The notes under the pieces were generated by a model, which worked only from the letters and a program-made list of their open reading frames with translations, had not been told where the DNA came from and searched no databases. From the NCBI GenBank assembly GCA_030653035.1, contig JAUSAB010000065.1:1-40666 (forward strand): DNA of 40,666 nucleotides. Direction: 5' to 3'. A program made the translations under genes and the position numbers. This DNA comes from Desulfocapsaceae bacterium. Lineage in GTDB: Bacteria > Desulfobacterota > Desulfobulbia > Desulfobulbales > Desulfocapsaceae. Of the stretch, positions 1 through 6,767 are shown piece by piece; positions within the stretch are counted from its first letter, which is position 1, and each line of letters begins with the position of its first letter.

Positions 1-1131
1 AAACTCGCCCTGCACTACCAAAGGACAGGCAGCGGCACAGGATGCGGCACAAGCGTCAAGATAGGAGACTGCAGCGTCAAGCTCTTCTTGCTTCAAAGAT
101 TTGCTGAAATGCTGAAAATATGAATAATTGAAATCATAGTCAGAAGAGTAGGAATCCCCAAGTTTCCATTGATATACATCCTTCTGCGCTTGCTCGATGA
201 TTTCTAATGATTCTGCGGTGAATGGTTGCAACTCGAAGATATTTTGATTATCAAATATCGCCGTTCGGCCATAAATTAATCTGAAAAAGCATTTAAAGAT
301 CCAACGGATCTCGTTACCGTCCAGGTTCGTATTTGAAAAGCCACTACCAATCAATGCCTCGATATCAGTAGAGCTGTCATTGTGTTGGAACTTCAATTCC
401 ACAGATTCACCGAAGAGTCCTCCGCCATCCTCCATCGGAAGAATGTGTGAGAAGCATGTGTTATGGGTCAATAACAAGTCTGGTGCTTGGAGACCATTTT
501 CATACAGGGTGAGGAAAAGTTTATGAAGATTATCCTCGGATATTTCAAAATCGGTTGGGAGATTGTGATCTGCAGACAATCCTTGAAGTACCTTGTTGAG
601 TTCGCGAAAATTACCCGGCCAGTGGTAGGCGTATAGGCATATCAGGTTGATGTTGGTTAAACTCAGGAAAGGATATTTTTTCGCAATGAAATAAAAAATA
701 TCGTCACGGCGCTTATGTAGGGGCGGGACATCTATTTCTATTGTGAACTTGTCCTTGAATTCTTCTGGAAGGACGTCTCTTGTTGTTGCAACGACCCTGA
801 CTCTCTTCAGCAGGGAACTAAGGGCACTGGTTTCTTCGAGAGGAAAATTTTCGAGGTTTTCAAGTATTATTAATTTCTTGTCCTTTACCTCAAAAGTCTT
901 CCAGTTTTCCAGATCTTCTTTTGAAATCGATTCGCAATCAAACTCTTTCGCTTCGTTGTGCCAAAGATATTCTTTTGCGATCTGCACAAAGTAGCTTTTA
1001 CCGACACCCCTCGGGCCGCTGATAACTATATGGTCGAGAAATTCGGAGGATGCACCGAGTTGGTTTTCGAGACTTCTTTCGATTTCGGCGGTCCCCGGCA
1101 TTGGAAAGAACTGAGTTGCGGTATCAATCAT
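1..1131 (-). CDS. Sigma-54-activator-like AAA+ ATPase lacking GAFTGA, partial
   Basis: The reading frame is open from an ATG at 1131 to the left edge, giving 377 residues without a stop; the C-terminus is outside the window. Walker A GPRGVGKS lies at about residues 39-46. The Walker B position reads LIILENLE (87-94), so the usual Asp-Glu pair is replaced by Glu-Asn. VVATTRD (113-119) matches the sensor-I strand. PPLHKRRDDI (136-145) and WPGNFRELN (171-179) are hallmarks of the sigma-54-activator (bEBP) AAA+ family. The GAFTGA loop that contacts sigma-54 is absent, and there is no N-terminal receiver or HTH in the visible part. The region near the left edge is Cys/Ala-rich. ATG 1131 is the only usable start before an in-frame stop upstream. 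It is island cargo with the neighbouring HicAB and integrase. Function is unknown: it could be a regulatory or defence NTPase rather than a transcription activator. Confidence 0.75.
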   Translation of the reverse strand, partial: MIDTATQFFPMPGTAEIERSLENQLGASSEFLDHIVISGPRGVGKSYFVQIAKEYLWHNEAKEFDCESISKEDLENWKTFEVKDKKLIILENLENFPLEETSALSSLLKRVRVVATTRDVLPEEFKDKFTIEIDVPPLHKRRDDIFYFIAKKYPFLSLTNINLICLYAYHWPGNFRELNKVLQGLSADHNLPTDFEISEDNLHKLFLTLYENGLQAPDLLLTHNTCFSHILPMEDGGGLFGESVELKFQHNDSSTDIEALIGSGFSNTNLDGNEIRWIFKCFFRLIYGRTAIFDNQNIFELQPFTAESLEIIEQAQKDVYQWKLGDSYSSDYDFNYSYFQHFSKSLKQEELDAAVSYLDACAASCAAACPLVVQGEF

Positions 1132-1226
1132 TATCTTTACCCATAAAGATCCCCTGAAGAATCACCGGGCAGGCCGTCAGGGTTCACGGCTTTTCAATCC
1201 GTCGATCTATCCCGGTGAAAGGTCTC

Positions 1227-1559
1227 TCAGCAGGAAGACGCCAGGCTTTCGCTCACCAGTCTGTTTAAACTGACGTGTCTCTCAGCTGCTTTGATAGCCA
1301 GTGCCCGATGAGTGTCTGCGGTTACTCTGACCTGAAATTTCCCGCTGAATTTTTTGCTTGCGAGCGGTTCGGGGACATTTTCCCCATTGTCGGCAAGATC
1401 TTTCACTACATCGGAAACAACCTGCCGGATTCCTTTCAGGGCATCTTCCGGGCTTTGATCCAGCCAGCTCAGGCTAGGGAATTCAGCACACAAGCCGATA
1501 TATTCGCCATCTTCTTCCGACCAAGTAACCCTATATGTGTAATGATCATGGTCTAGCAT
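1227..1559 (-). CDS. hicB: HicB-family antitoxin
   Basis: This 110-residue protein has the HicB layout. The N-terminal half (about 1-60) has the partly degraded RNase-H-like fold, with YRVTWSEEDGEYIGLCAEFP and then a Leu-Ser-Trp-Leu segment and a GIRQVV helix. The C-terminal half (about 70-108) reads as a ribbon-helix-helix DNA-binding domain (FQVRVTADTHRALAIKAAE, then SLNRLVSESL). HicB neutralises HicA and usually represses its own promoter. It starts 9 bp after the hicA stop on the same strand, so the two are co-transcribed in the usual toxin-first order. The likely operator is the palindrome at 1820-1837. Family assignment is from sequence pattern; autorepression is inferred from the family. 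Confidence 0.9.
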   Translation of the reverse strand: MLDHDHYTYRVTWSEEDGEYIGLCAEFPSLSWLDQSPEDALKGIRQVVSDVVKDLADNGENVPEPLASKKFSGKFQVRVTADTHRALAIKAAERHVSLNRLVSESLASSC

Positions 1560-1568
1560 GGTCCCCTC

Positions 1569-1811
1569 CTATTTTTTTAACTTTTCGATTGCTTTTAACA
1601 CTTGCCGGACTTGATAAAACTTTGCTTTCCCCTTTCCGTCTTGAATGTTAACCCTTGGATCGCCCGCCCATGGAGTCTTGTAAACTCGATGGCTGGTCCC
1701 CTTCTGTCGAGCCTCACCAAAATAATGATCGCAGACTTTACAAAGGTCTGAAAACTTGACGTTATTGGGATTTTCTTGCATCCCTTTCAGGAGTTCGTTT
1801 ATCTTATCCAT
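1569..1811 (-). CDS. hicA: HicA-family mRNA interferase toxin
   Basis: This 80-residue protein carries the HicA signature: FSDLCKVCDHYFGEARQKG followed by TSHRVYK, where the His is the catalytic residue of this dsRBD-like ribonuclease family. The basic C-terminal helix is YQVRQVLKAIEKLKK. HicA cleaves mRNA when not bound by HicB. The ATG at 1811 is favoured over an internal Met at residue 11 because, as recalled, relatives carry the same N-terminal extension. The start lies only 6 nt after a predicted -10 box, so the message may be leaderless. It is first in a two-gene operon with hicB, inside the integrated island next to its integrase, which suggests an addiction role. Confidence 0.88.
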   Translation of the reverse strand: MDKINELLKGMQENPNNVKFSDLCKVCDHYFGEARQKGTSHRVYKTPWAGDPRVNIQDGKGKAKFYQVRQVLKAIEKLKK

Positions 1812-1846
1812 GACAATATAGTATCAATAGTGATACTGAATGTAAA
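1812..1846 (-). promoter_or_regulatory. hicAB promoter with overlapping operator palindrome
   Basis: On the minus strand a -35 TTTACA (1846-1841) and a -10 TACTAT (1823-1818) are separated by 17 bp. A perfect 7-bp inverted repeat, AGTATCA / TGATACT with a 4-bp spacer (1820-1837), covers the -10 and the spacer. A repressor bound there would block RNA polymerase, as expected for HicB-type autoregulation. The hicA ATG at 1811 falls at about the predicted transcription start. Confidence 0.65.
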
Positions 1847-1884
1847 GTTAAAAAGGAAAAAGTCACGTGACAATGGCAGCCCGT

Positions 1885-3069
1885 TCATCTATTCTGCAGT
1901 TTCATTACCGCCTGCTTAAGCTGGTTCTCGCCAATATGAGCATATCTTTCGGTAAGCTTAAGATCCGAGTGCCCGAGAAGATCCTTGATCAAATAGAGGT
2001 TGGTGTTAGCCTCGACAAGCCAGCTTGCGAACGTATGCCGAAGGCTGTGAAAATTGACCCATCTTTTCTTGTCCACTACGCCCTGGTTGAACAATTTACC
2101 AACCACATCATAGTAAATATGGGATATCATGGAGTGGGGTTTGTTTTCTTTCCCTCGGGCCGGAAATACAAGTTGATCAGGTCCGCCAGGGCCACGCCGG
2201 GCAAACATCTTTTTGATATCCGGGGTCATGTATGCCGGTCTGTTTTTGCCGCTTTTGGTGTTTCTCAGCATGATGATTCCCTGGAAGGTATCAATGTCTG
2301 CCCATTTGAGGCTTGCAACCTCTCCGAATCGCATGCCGGTATAGAGAGAGAGCATCGCCATATCGTGAACCTCACCGGACCTCTTGCCAAGTTTCAAGAG
2401 GAGCAACTCGGCTTCAACGCGTGAGAGATAACGGTCTTTTTTGTTGTCCTCTTGAGGGCGAACCACCTTTCCACCTGCTGCGGGGTTCTGACCCGTGAAC
2501 ACGCCTTCCCGGATTGCATAATTGAACACCTGCCGAACCACCGCTAAAGCATATCGAACTGTCCGGGGTGACAATCCTGCATCTGCCATGTTCTTTTTCA
2601 ATCGCTCAAGGTGGATCTGGGCAATTTTCCCCAACGGCAGACTCTTGAACACCGGAATGATATGAAGCCTGGTCAACTGTTCTTCCCGCTTCCAGCTCTT
2701 GGCGGATCGTTTGTTGTTTTGGGAGTAAATCAGATATTTGCTGAAGATATCAGCATAGGAGAGGTTCTTGATTTTCTCTTCTTTTTCTTGCACTGCTTTT
2801 TCTTGCTCTACTTGCGCCCGGATCTCTCTTCCTTCAGCCAAGGTTCGGTGGCCTCTGCCTGTCGTGTGGTTCTTTTTCAGCTCCGCCAGTTCGGCCACTG
2901 CTTTCTTTTCCGTCCAGCCCTCAGTCGCCCATCCTAACCCCTCTTCCCTAACCTTGCCGTCTATGCGATAACGGATAGAGAAGTACTGGTCATATTTGAT
3001 ACCGTGCTTGCGAGTACTGTGAACCCGAAACCTTACACCAGGGGAATTGGCTTTTATCCATTGCAACAT
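1885..3069 (-). CDS. int: Tyrosine recombinase (phage/island integrase)
   Basis: This 394-residue integrase has all the catalytic residues of the tyrosine recombinase family: Arg247 in YTGMRFGE, Lys272 in the beta hairpin, His341 and Arg344 in HSLRHTF, His367 in LLGHSDLK, and the nucleophile Tyr376 in ERYAHI. The N-terminal 100 residues form an arm-binding-type domain with a charged coiled stretch, and residues of about 105-195 are the SAM-like core-binding domain. The start is set by AGGAGAG four bases before the ATG. The gene begins about 190 bp from a tRNA-Gln 3' fragment (3259-3307), the standard arrangement for tRNA-targeting islands. It catalyses site-specific integration and excision; the C-terminus is complete, so it is probably functional. 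Confidence 0.95.
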   Translation of the reverse strand: MLQWIKANSPGVRFRVHSTRKHGIKYDQYFSIRYRIDGKVREEGLGWATEGWTEKKAVAELAELKKNHTTGRGHRTLAEGREIRAQVEQEKAVQEKEEKIKNLSYADIFSKYLIYSQNNKRSAKSWKREEQLTRLHIIPVFKSLPLGKIAQIHLERLKKNMADAGLSPRTVRYALAVVRQVFNYAIREGVFTGQNPAAGGKVVRPQEDNKKDRYLSRVEAELLLLKLGKRSGEVHDMAMLSLYTGMRFGEVASLKWADIDTFQGIIMLRNTKSGKNRPAYMTPDIKKMFARRGPGGPDQLVFPARGKENKPHSMISHIYYDVVGKLFNQGVVDKKRWVNFHSLRHTFASWLVEANTNLYLIKDLLGHSDLKLTERYAHIGENQLKQAVMKLQNR

Positions 3070-3258
3070 ATTGCTCTCCTGTATGGTTGCCTGTAATCCG
3101 CTTATCTATTCTGTCCCACACCTGTCCCACGTTTTTTGTGTTTGGCAGTGTGAATCTAAATGAAGCTACAGGAAACAGCATACAGCATAAATGCCTATAC
3201 TTGCAATGAATAATCATGTTTTTGTTATACTTTGTGAAGGCATATGAAAGTGCCTGAA

Positions 3259-3307
3259 GCGGACTCTGACTCCGCTTATCGAGGTTCGAGCCCTCGTCCC
3301 CCAGCCA
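3259..3307 (+). tRNA. tRNA-Gln(CUG) 3' fragment, island attachment site
   Basis: The stretch reads as the 3' two-thirds of a tRNA. A 5-bp anticodon stem (3259-3263 with 3271-3275) closes a 7-nt loop with anticodon CTG at 3266-3268. A 5-bp T-stem (3280-3284 with 3292-3296) carries the loop TTCGAGC. The acceptor 3' strand TCCCCCA is at 3297-3303, followed by discriminator G and an encoded CCA at 3305-3307. The A72 and G73 identity fits tRNA-Gln. No 5' acceptor strand (TGGGGGA) lies upstream, so it is a fragment and not a working gene. In this orientation the island lies to the left, and the reconstituted tRNA should be at the far left end outside the window. A weak D-arm-like hairpin (3239-3254) is spaced wrongly. 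Confidence 0.8.
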
Positions 3308-3319
3308 CAGTAAATTCAA

Positions 3320-3353
3320 GCGGTTAGAGCCAAATGGCCCTAACCGCTTTTTT
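3320..3353 (+). terminator. Rho-independent terminator after tRNA-Gln fragment
   Basis: The stem GCGGTTAG / CTAACCGC (3320-3327 with 3340-3347), with an inner GCC/GGC and an AAAT loop, is followed by six T residues (3348-3353). It was the native terminator of the tRNA gene and marks chromosomal sequence to the right of the island. Confidence 0.9.
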
Positions 3354-3579
3354 GGTTTTATGAATTTGTACAACCCCTGTACAACCTTTTCATTTTTCAT
3401 AAGAAAAAAAAGTCCCAGTAGATCATCTTTGATGCGAGCAGAAAGATACACCTTGAGCGGGAAATATTTTGACGCATTGTTACAATGGACACGCAGGTGC
3501 GTGATTATCATTAAATCGTCGAAAAGAACATACAGGTAAGAGAAACAAGCTTGTGGCCGTACCCCCTTCTGGAGTCAGG

Positions 3580-3774
3580 TCAGGCATTAACACAACCACT
3601 TGACAGCACCCCTTGGCCCCTGCCCGCCGATTTCTTTTCCTTTTTTCTGGCCTTCTCAAGCATTGGCCGGAACACCTCCCAGTCAATGGCGGCATTGATC
3701 TTTTCCAGTGGATCACCGGCCTTGTCGATACGTTGAAGGCGAGTGGCGAAGTCGAGAAATCCAAGTTGTATCAT
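3580..3774 (-). pseudogene. IS5-family transposase N-terminal remnant
   Basis: From the ATG at 3774 the translation begins MIQLGFLDFATRLQRIDKAG, then DPLEKINAAIDWEVFRPMLE. This is the conserved N-terminus of IS5/IS1182-type DDE transposases. The family pattern is lost after about 50 residues (about 3600) and a stop follows at 3580. The catalytic DDE core is absent. A longer overlapping minus-strand reading (3480-3764) may hold a few frameshifted residues. This is a decayed insertion-sequence fragment next to the tRNA attachment site. No terminal inverted repeats were recognised. Confidence 0.7.
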
Positions 3775-4157
3775 GTTGGGCTCTATTAAAAAATGACAGT
3801 ATGTTAATTTCTCGTAAAAATAACATAACACACTGTTTTTATAAAAAAATATTTCAAATCTCGCTTCAATTTTAATGAGAATTTTTCAAGGAATCCTTAA
3901 ACCACTTTCTATATTTTTCGCCCCCAGATCGTCCCCATACTTCGATTTTTAGCATAAAACGTTGAAGAGACAAGCTGCATCCCCCAACAACATTACACCC
4001 CACAACACCAAGAAGGCCCGGGAATGGTTGCATATGACCACCGGCCAAATATAACCCTTTTTATATAGCTATGCATAACCGCCCGACAGATGCTTTCTTG
4101 TCTAATTATTCATAAAAACAAGGATGATAGGCGATGAAACACTGCACGTTAATAATC
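3775..4157. other. AT-rich intergenic region with one palindrome copy
   Basis: No gene is visible in this stretch between the transposase remnant and the sigma-54 promoter. It is AT-rich. It contains an imperfect palindrome at 4026-4056 that resembles the terminator hairpin at 34450-34490 (see the repeat entry). I see nothing else that I can name. Confidence 0.5.
4026..4056 (+). repeat. Palindrome shared with 34450-34490, copy 1
   Basis: Arms GGTTGCATATGACC and GGCCAAATATAACC flank a 3-bp centre. The left arm differs by an indel or substitution from GGTTGCATGTAACC at 34455-34468, and the right arms share the ATATAACCC ending. A run of five T follows on the plus strand, so it could fold as a weak terminator. 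No plus-strand gene ends just upstream, however, and it lies about 290 bp before the BON lipoprotein start. Confidence 0.5.
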
Positions 4158-4173
4158 TGGCACAAACATTGCT
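4158..4173 (+). promoter_or_regulatory. Sigma-54 (-24/-12) promoter of the BON lipoprotein
   Basis: The sequence TGGCACAAACATTGCT has a perfect -24 TGGCAC and -12 TTGCT with the required spacing (GG to GC 10 bp apart). It lies 170 bp before the ATG at 4345, giving a leader of about 160 nt. Sigma-54 promoters need an AAA+ activator; two such activators are encoded in this window (13992-15512 and 20383-21903). No activator-binding site was identified. Confidence 0.8.
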
Positions 4174-4344
4174 TTAAATAAGCTCAGTAAAGAATAGCAT
4201 CACGCTTCTCGCTTAACACCTCGTTGCCGCCCTCTTTTTTAAAACCATGAGAAAGCTGATACGGTAACAAAGGGTGACACAGGAATTTCTGGTATTTTTA
4301 CTGGCCAGGAATATTAAATTTTTTCTTATTTGGAGGATTTAACC

Positions 4345-4656
4345 ATGAAACATTCAAAGTTTTTTTCCGCTTTTTCCTTAATCATCCTGTTGACCTTTTT
4401 CGTGGGATGCGCCTCAACATCTAAGCACGAAGGAACCGGCGAATATGTCGATGATACTGTTATCACCACAAAGGTAAAAGCGGCAATCCTCGATACCCCC
4501 TCCCTGAAAACAAACGAGATCAATGTTGAAACCTTCAAGGGGGTTGTGCAACTGAGTGGTTTCGTCAATTCCAAGGCGGATATCAACCAAGCAATCGAAG
4601 TCGCACGGAAGGTCAATGGGGTAACATCAGTCAAAAATGACATGCGACTGAAGTGA
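4345..4656 (+). CDS. BON-domain lipoprotein, OsmY-like
   Basis: This 103-residue protein starts with a lipoprotein signal peptide (about 1-22) ending FVGC, so Cys at about 22 is the predicted lipid anchor. A single BON domain follows (about 36-102): DDTVITTKVKAAILDTPSLK, then INVETFKGVVQLSGFV, and an ITxAIEVARxVxGVxSVxND-like end. BON domains are small envelope-associated domains seen in OsmY and related osmotic-shock proteins. GGAGG at 4332-4336, eight bases before the ATG, fixes the start; an upstream in-frame TTG is rejected. It is the first gene after the sigma-54 promoter at 4158 and heads the envelope-stress cluster. Predicted location is the periplasmic face of a membrane. Confidence 0.9.
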   Translation: MKHSKFFSAFSLIILLTFFVGCASTSKHEGTGEYVDDTVITTKVKAAILDTPSLKTNEINVETFKGVVQLSGFVNSKADINQAIEVARKVNGVTSVKNDMRLK

Positions 4657-4840
4657 CAGTGCATCGCCCCAGACGTCCAGTCCAGGGGTGATTACAATTA
4701 CCGCTCGTTGAAAGAATTGTTATGAAGGAGCGTTGGGCCTGACCGCCTCCTGAATGCAGCTTGAAGGCTAAAGGCTGACGCTCCAAACAATGAACCGTCA
4801 GATTCTCGATTTGCCAAGTTATGCTATAAAAGGAGAAAAA

Positions 4841-4987
4841 ATGCTCGAAACAATTGCAGTTGTCTTGGTTATCCTTTGGCTTTTGGGCTTTGTCTCCTCT
4901 TACACCATGGGCGGATTTATCCATATCCTCTTGGTCGTCGCAGTCGTAGTGATTCTGATTCGCGTCATTCAAGGTCGACGCCTATAA
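4841..4987 (+). CDS. lmo0937-family small membrane protein
   Basis: This 48-residue protein matches the lmo0937 pattern: MLETIAVVLVILWLLGFVSS, a short TMGG turn, a second hydrophobic segment (about 24-42), and a basic IQGRRL end. It therefore has two transmembrane helices in an inner-membrane hairpin. AAAAGGAG at 4829-4835 precedes ATG 4841; an earlier in-frame ATG at 4790 has no ribosome site and adds a non-conserved stretch. Such proteins are often found beside stress genes such as BON, CsbD and coiled-coil proteins, as here. The molecular role is unknown. Confidence 0.85.
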   Translation: MLETIAVVLVILWLLGFVSSYTMGGFIHILLVVAVVVILIRVIQGRRL

Positions 4988-4999
4988 GTGACCGCCTGA

Positions 5000-5097
5000 A
5001 CGGTTCCATACAACAATCTCTCTGGCATGCTGGTCTGCATAGATGACCTGAATTTGGGCATGCAACTCTATGCAGACTGACAGACTGCTGGAACCGT
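5000..5097. repeat. Nested inverted repeats, candidate structured RNA
   Basis: Two perfect inverted repeats are nested. The outer pair is ACGGTTCCA (5000-5008) with TGGAACCGT (5089-5097). The inner pair is GTCTGCATAGA (5033-5043) with TCTATGCAGAC (5067-5077). Together they could form a long cruciform or a stem-loop RNA of about 98 nt. No U-run follows, so it is not a simple terminator. It sits between the lmo0937-type gene and the frameshifted coiled-coil gene. Confidence 0.55.
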
Positions 5098-5178
5098 AGT
5101 GGTGTTTGCTTTTGGACCGACTTGTCAAAAAAACCAAAAAAATCCTCCGGCCCTTAACATGTATAAAGGAAAGACGTT

Positions 5179-5437
5179 ATGAACAGCAAAGAGGCCTACA
5201 AACAAAAAATAGAGGCCGAATTGAAACGGGTACAGCCCAAATTAGCCGAATTCGAGGCCCCCAGAAAAGTGTTGCAGCCGATGCTCTGATCAAATGTGCC
5301 AAGCAGATCAACAATCTCAAACAAAAAGTTAACACCTCGAGTGCCCAACTGAAAGAGCGAGGCGAGGCCAACAAGGAAGGATTAACGACATCTGGAAGAA
5401 AAGACAATCTTTCCAAAAGAAGAAGAAAAGGTCATGA
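5179..5437 (+). pseudogene. Frameshifted coiled-coil stress-type protein
   Basis: AAAGGA (5165-5170) precedes an ATG at 5179 that opens MNSKEAYKQKIEAELKRVQP and a further coiled-coil-like stretch, but the frame stops at 5289. The coiled-coil character continues in a second frame from about 5262 (SVAADALIKCAKQINNLKQK, then SAQLKERGEANKE), and again in a third frame from about 5387 (DIWKKRQSFQKKKKRS, stop at 5437). Read with two shifts it gives a protein of about 85 residues like the small MxSKExYxxKxExxLKxW coiled-coil proteins found near BON and lmo0937 genes. Two indels imply either a decayed gene or assembly errors. Its neighbours on both sides are intact. Confidence 0.65.
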
Positions 5438-5649
5438 CAAAAACATCATAACGTTTTGAACTGCTGGAAACTGCAGCTTTGTTATTTAGACTCAACAGTC
5501 CTCCACTCGCAACCAGGACTGACGACCTCATCGAAACGTCCGTCAAACAGTCGTATAGGTTCAAGACCTATTCTCAGGGGCGATAATAGTGAAAAGCGCG
5601 CCGATTTAAATTAACTCAGTGACATCGAATCTCGCATTAAAGGTATTTT

Positions 5650-6732
5650 ATGAACGATAACCCTCTGGAACTCTTATCACCTGAAGAGTGCACAAATACA
5701 ATCCTTGAACTCAGCGGGGTGGAATTTGAACCGGATATCGCCGTTGACCTCTGGTCCAATATATTGAAGCACAAATGGCTTCTTTCAGAAAAACTTGGCC
5801 GCGACGTAGGATTACGGACCGCCTGCATTGATTTCCTGGAAAACATGGAGCAAGCCCCTGATGAATACCTCACCTATCAACAGAAAAATATTCTCAGTGA
5901 GATGGGGGCCCAAACTATCAGCAGAAAAATGTGGGATACCATATCCGACTCTCAACCCCCAAAACAGTTGGTCCAACGCCGAATCATCATGCCCCTCATG
6001 GAGGAAAGCCTTTCGCTGAAACACGGCGTTGTTCCTCCTAAGGCTATCGTTTTTTTCGGGCCTCCCGGGACGGGAAAGACCCATTTTGTAAAGGCGATAG
6101 CCGGTGTCCTGGCCTGGCGGTACATAGAGATCGTACCCAGTATGCTTATGGCGGACGGGGTAGAGAAGATAGGTGCCAACTTGCGGGAAGTAATGGAGAA
6201 AGCCAGAAATCTTGATGAAGTAGTCCTTTTTATCGATGAATTTGAAGAGATCGCCGGCAGTCGTGATATGGCTGACCGGATTGATAAATCCATTACCAAC
6301 GAGTTTCTCAAACAAATTCCTTTGCTCAAGGAGCAGCAGAACAAGATACTACTGGTGTGTGCCACCAATTACATCAGAGACCTAGATGCGGCAATGCTGC
6401 GTCCGGGAAGGTTTGACTGCATCATTCCGGTTGGGGGATTGGACAGGGAGGGAAGGACAACTATTCTCGAGCATTATCTTTCCACGCTCAACACCGGACA
6501 GATCGATCTGGATCGCCTGGTCGAAATGACATCGGGGTTCACTCCTGCAGATATACAGTATCTTTTCCAGCAGGTCGCCCATTTTGCTTTTGAACAGGAA
6601 CTTGCCACTCAAAAAGACTACCTGGTAACCGCCGAAACGTTCATCGACATCACACCGAAAGTCCTTCCGTCTTTGAGCGATGAAGTAATTGAAGAGTTTG
6701 AAAAAGACAGCGTCAACTTTTCACGAGTCTAA
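5650..6732 (+). CDS. AAA+ ATPase of the FtsH/p97-like classic AAA type
   Basis: This is a 360-residue protein with one AAA module. Walker A GPPGTGKT is at about 137-144, Walker B LFIDE at 193-197, sensor-1 Asn at about 240 (VCATN), and the arginine-finger/second-region motif LRPGRFD at 250-256. The C-terminal helical lid includes SGFTPADIQYLFQ. The N-terminal 65 residues form a separate domain (DLWSNILKHKWLLSEKLGRD), which resembles from memory the C-terminal part of DUF4032 proteins; this is uncertain. There is no protease domain or membrane segment, so it is probably a cytoplasmic remodelling ATPase. It sits between a BON lipoprotein group and a BON-DUF1207 outer-membrane protein, suggesting a role in envelope stress. 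Substrate unknown. Confidence 0.85.
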   Translation: MNDNPLELLSPEECTNTILELSGVEFEPDIAVDLWSNILKHKWLLSEKLGRDVGLRTACIDFLENMEQAPDEYLTYQQKNILSEMGAQTISRKMWDTISDSQPPKQLVQRRIIMPLMEESLSLKHGVVPPKAIVFFGPPGTGKTHFVKAIAGVLAWRYIEIVPSMLMADGVEKIGANLREVMEKARNLDEVVLFIDEFEEIAGSRDMADRIDKSITNEFLKQIPLLKEQQNKILLVCATNYIRDLDAAMLRPGRFDCIIPVGGLDREGRTTILEHYLSTLNTGQIDLDRLVEMTSGFTPADIQYLFQQVAHFAFEQELATQKDYLVTAETFIDITPKVLPSLSDEVIEEFEKDSVNFSRV

Positions 6733-6767
6733 GAGCTTGCCCGTAAACTCCATCAACTTCTCTGACC

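Noticed and set aside
3231-3307. Complete tRNA gene at the attachment site
   Set aside because: The 5' acceptor strand does not pair with TCCCCCA, and the D-arm-like hairpin is followed by three extra bases, so only the 3' part qualifies.
2990-3511. 173-residue minus-strand ORF across the tRNA fragment
   Set aside because: It runs antisense through the tRNA-Gln remnant and terminator, has no family features, and overlaps the integrase start.
5021-5038. Third sigma-54 promoter (TGGCAT ... CTGC)
   Set aside because: The spacing from GG to GC is one base too long and the -12 box is poor.
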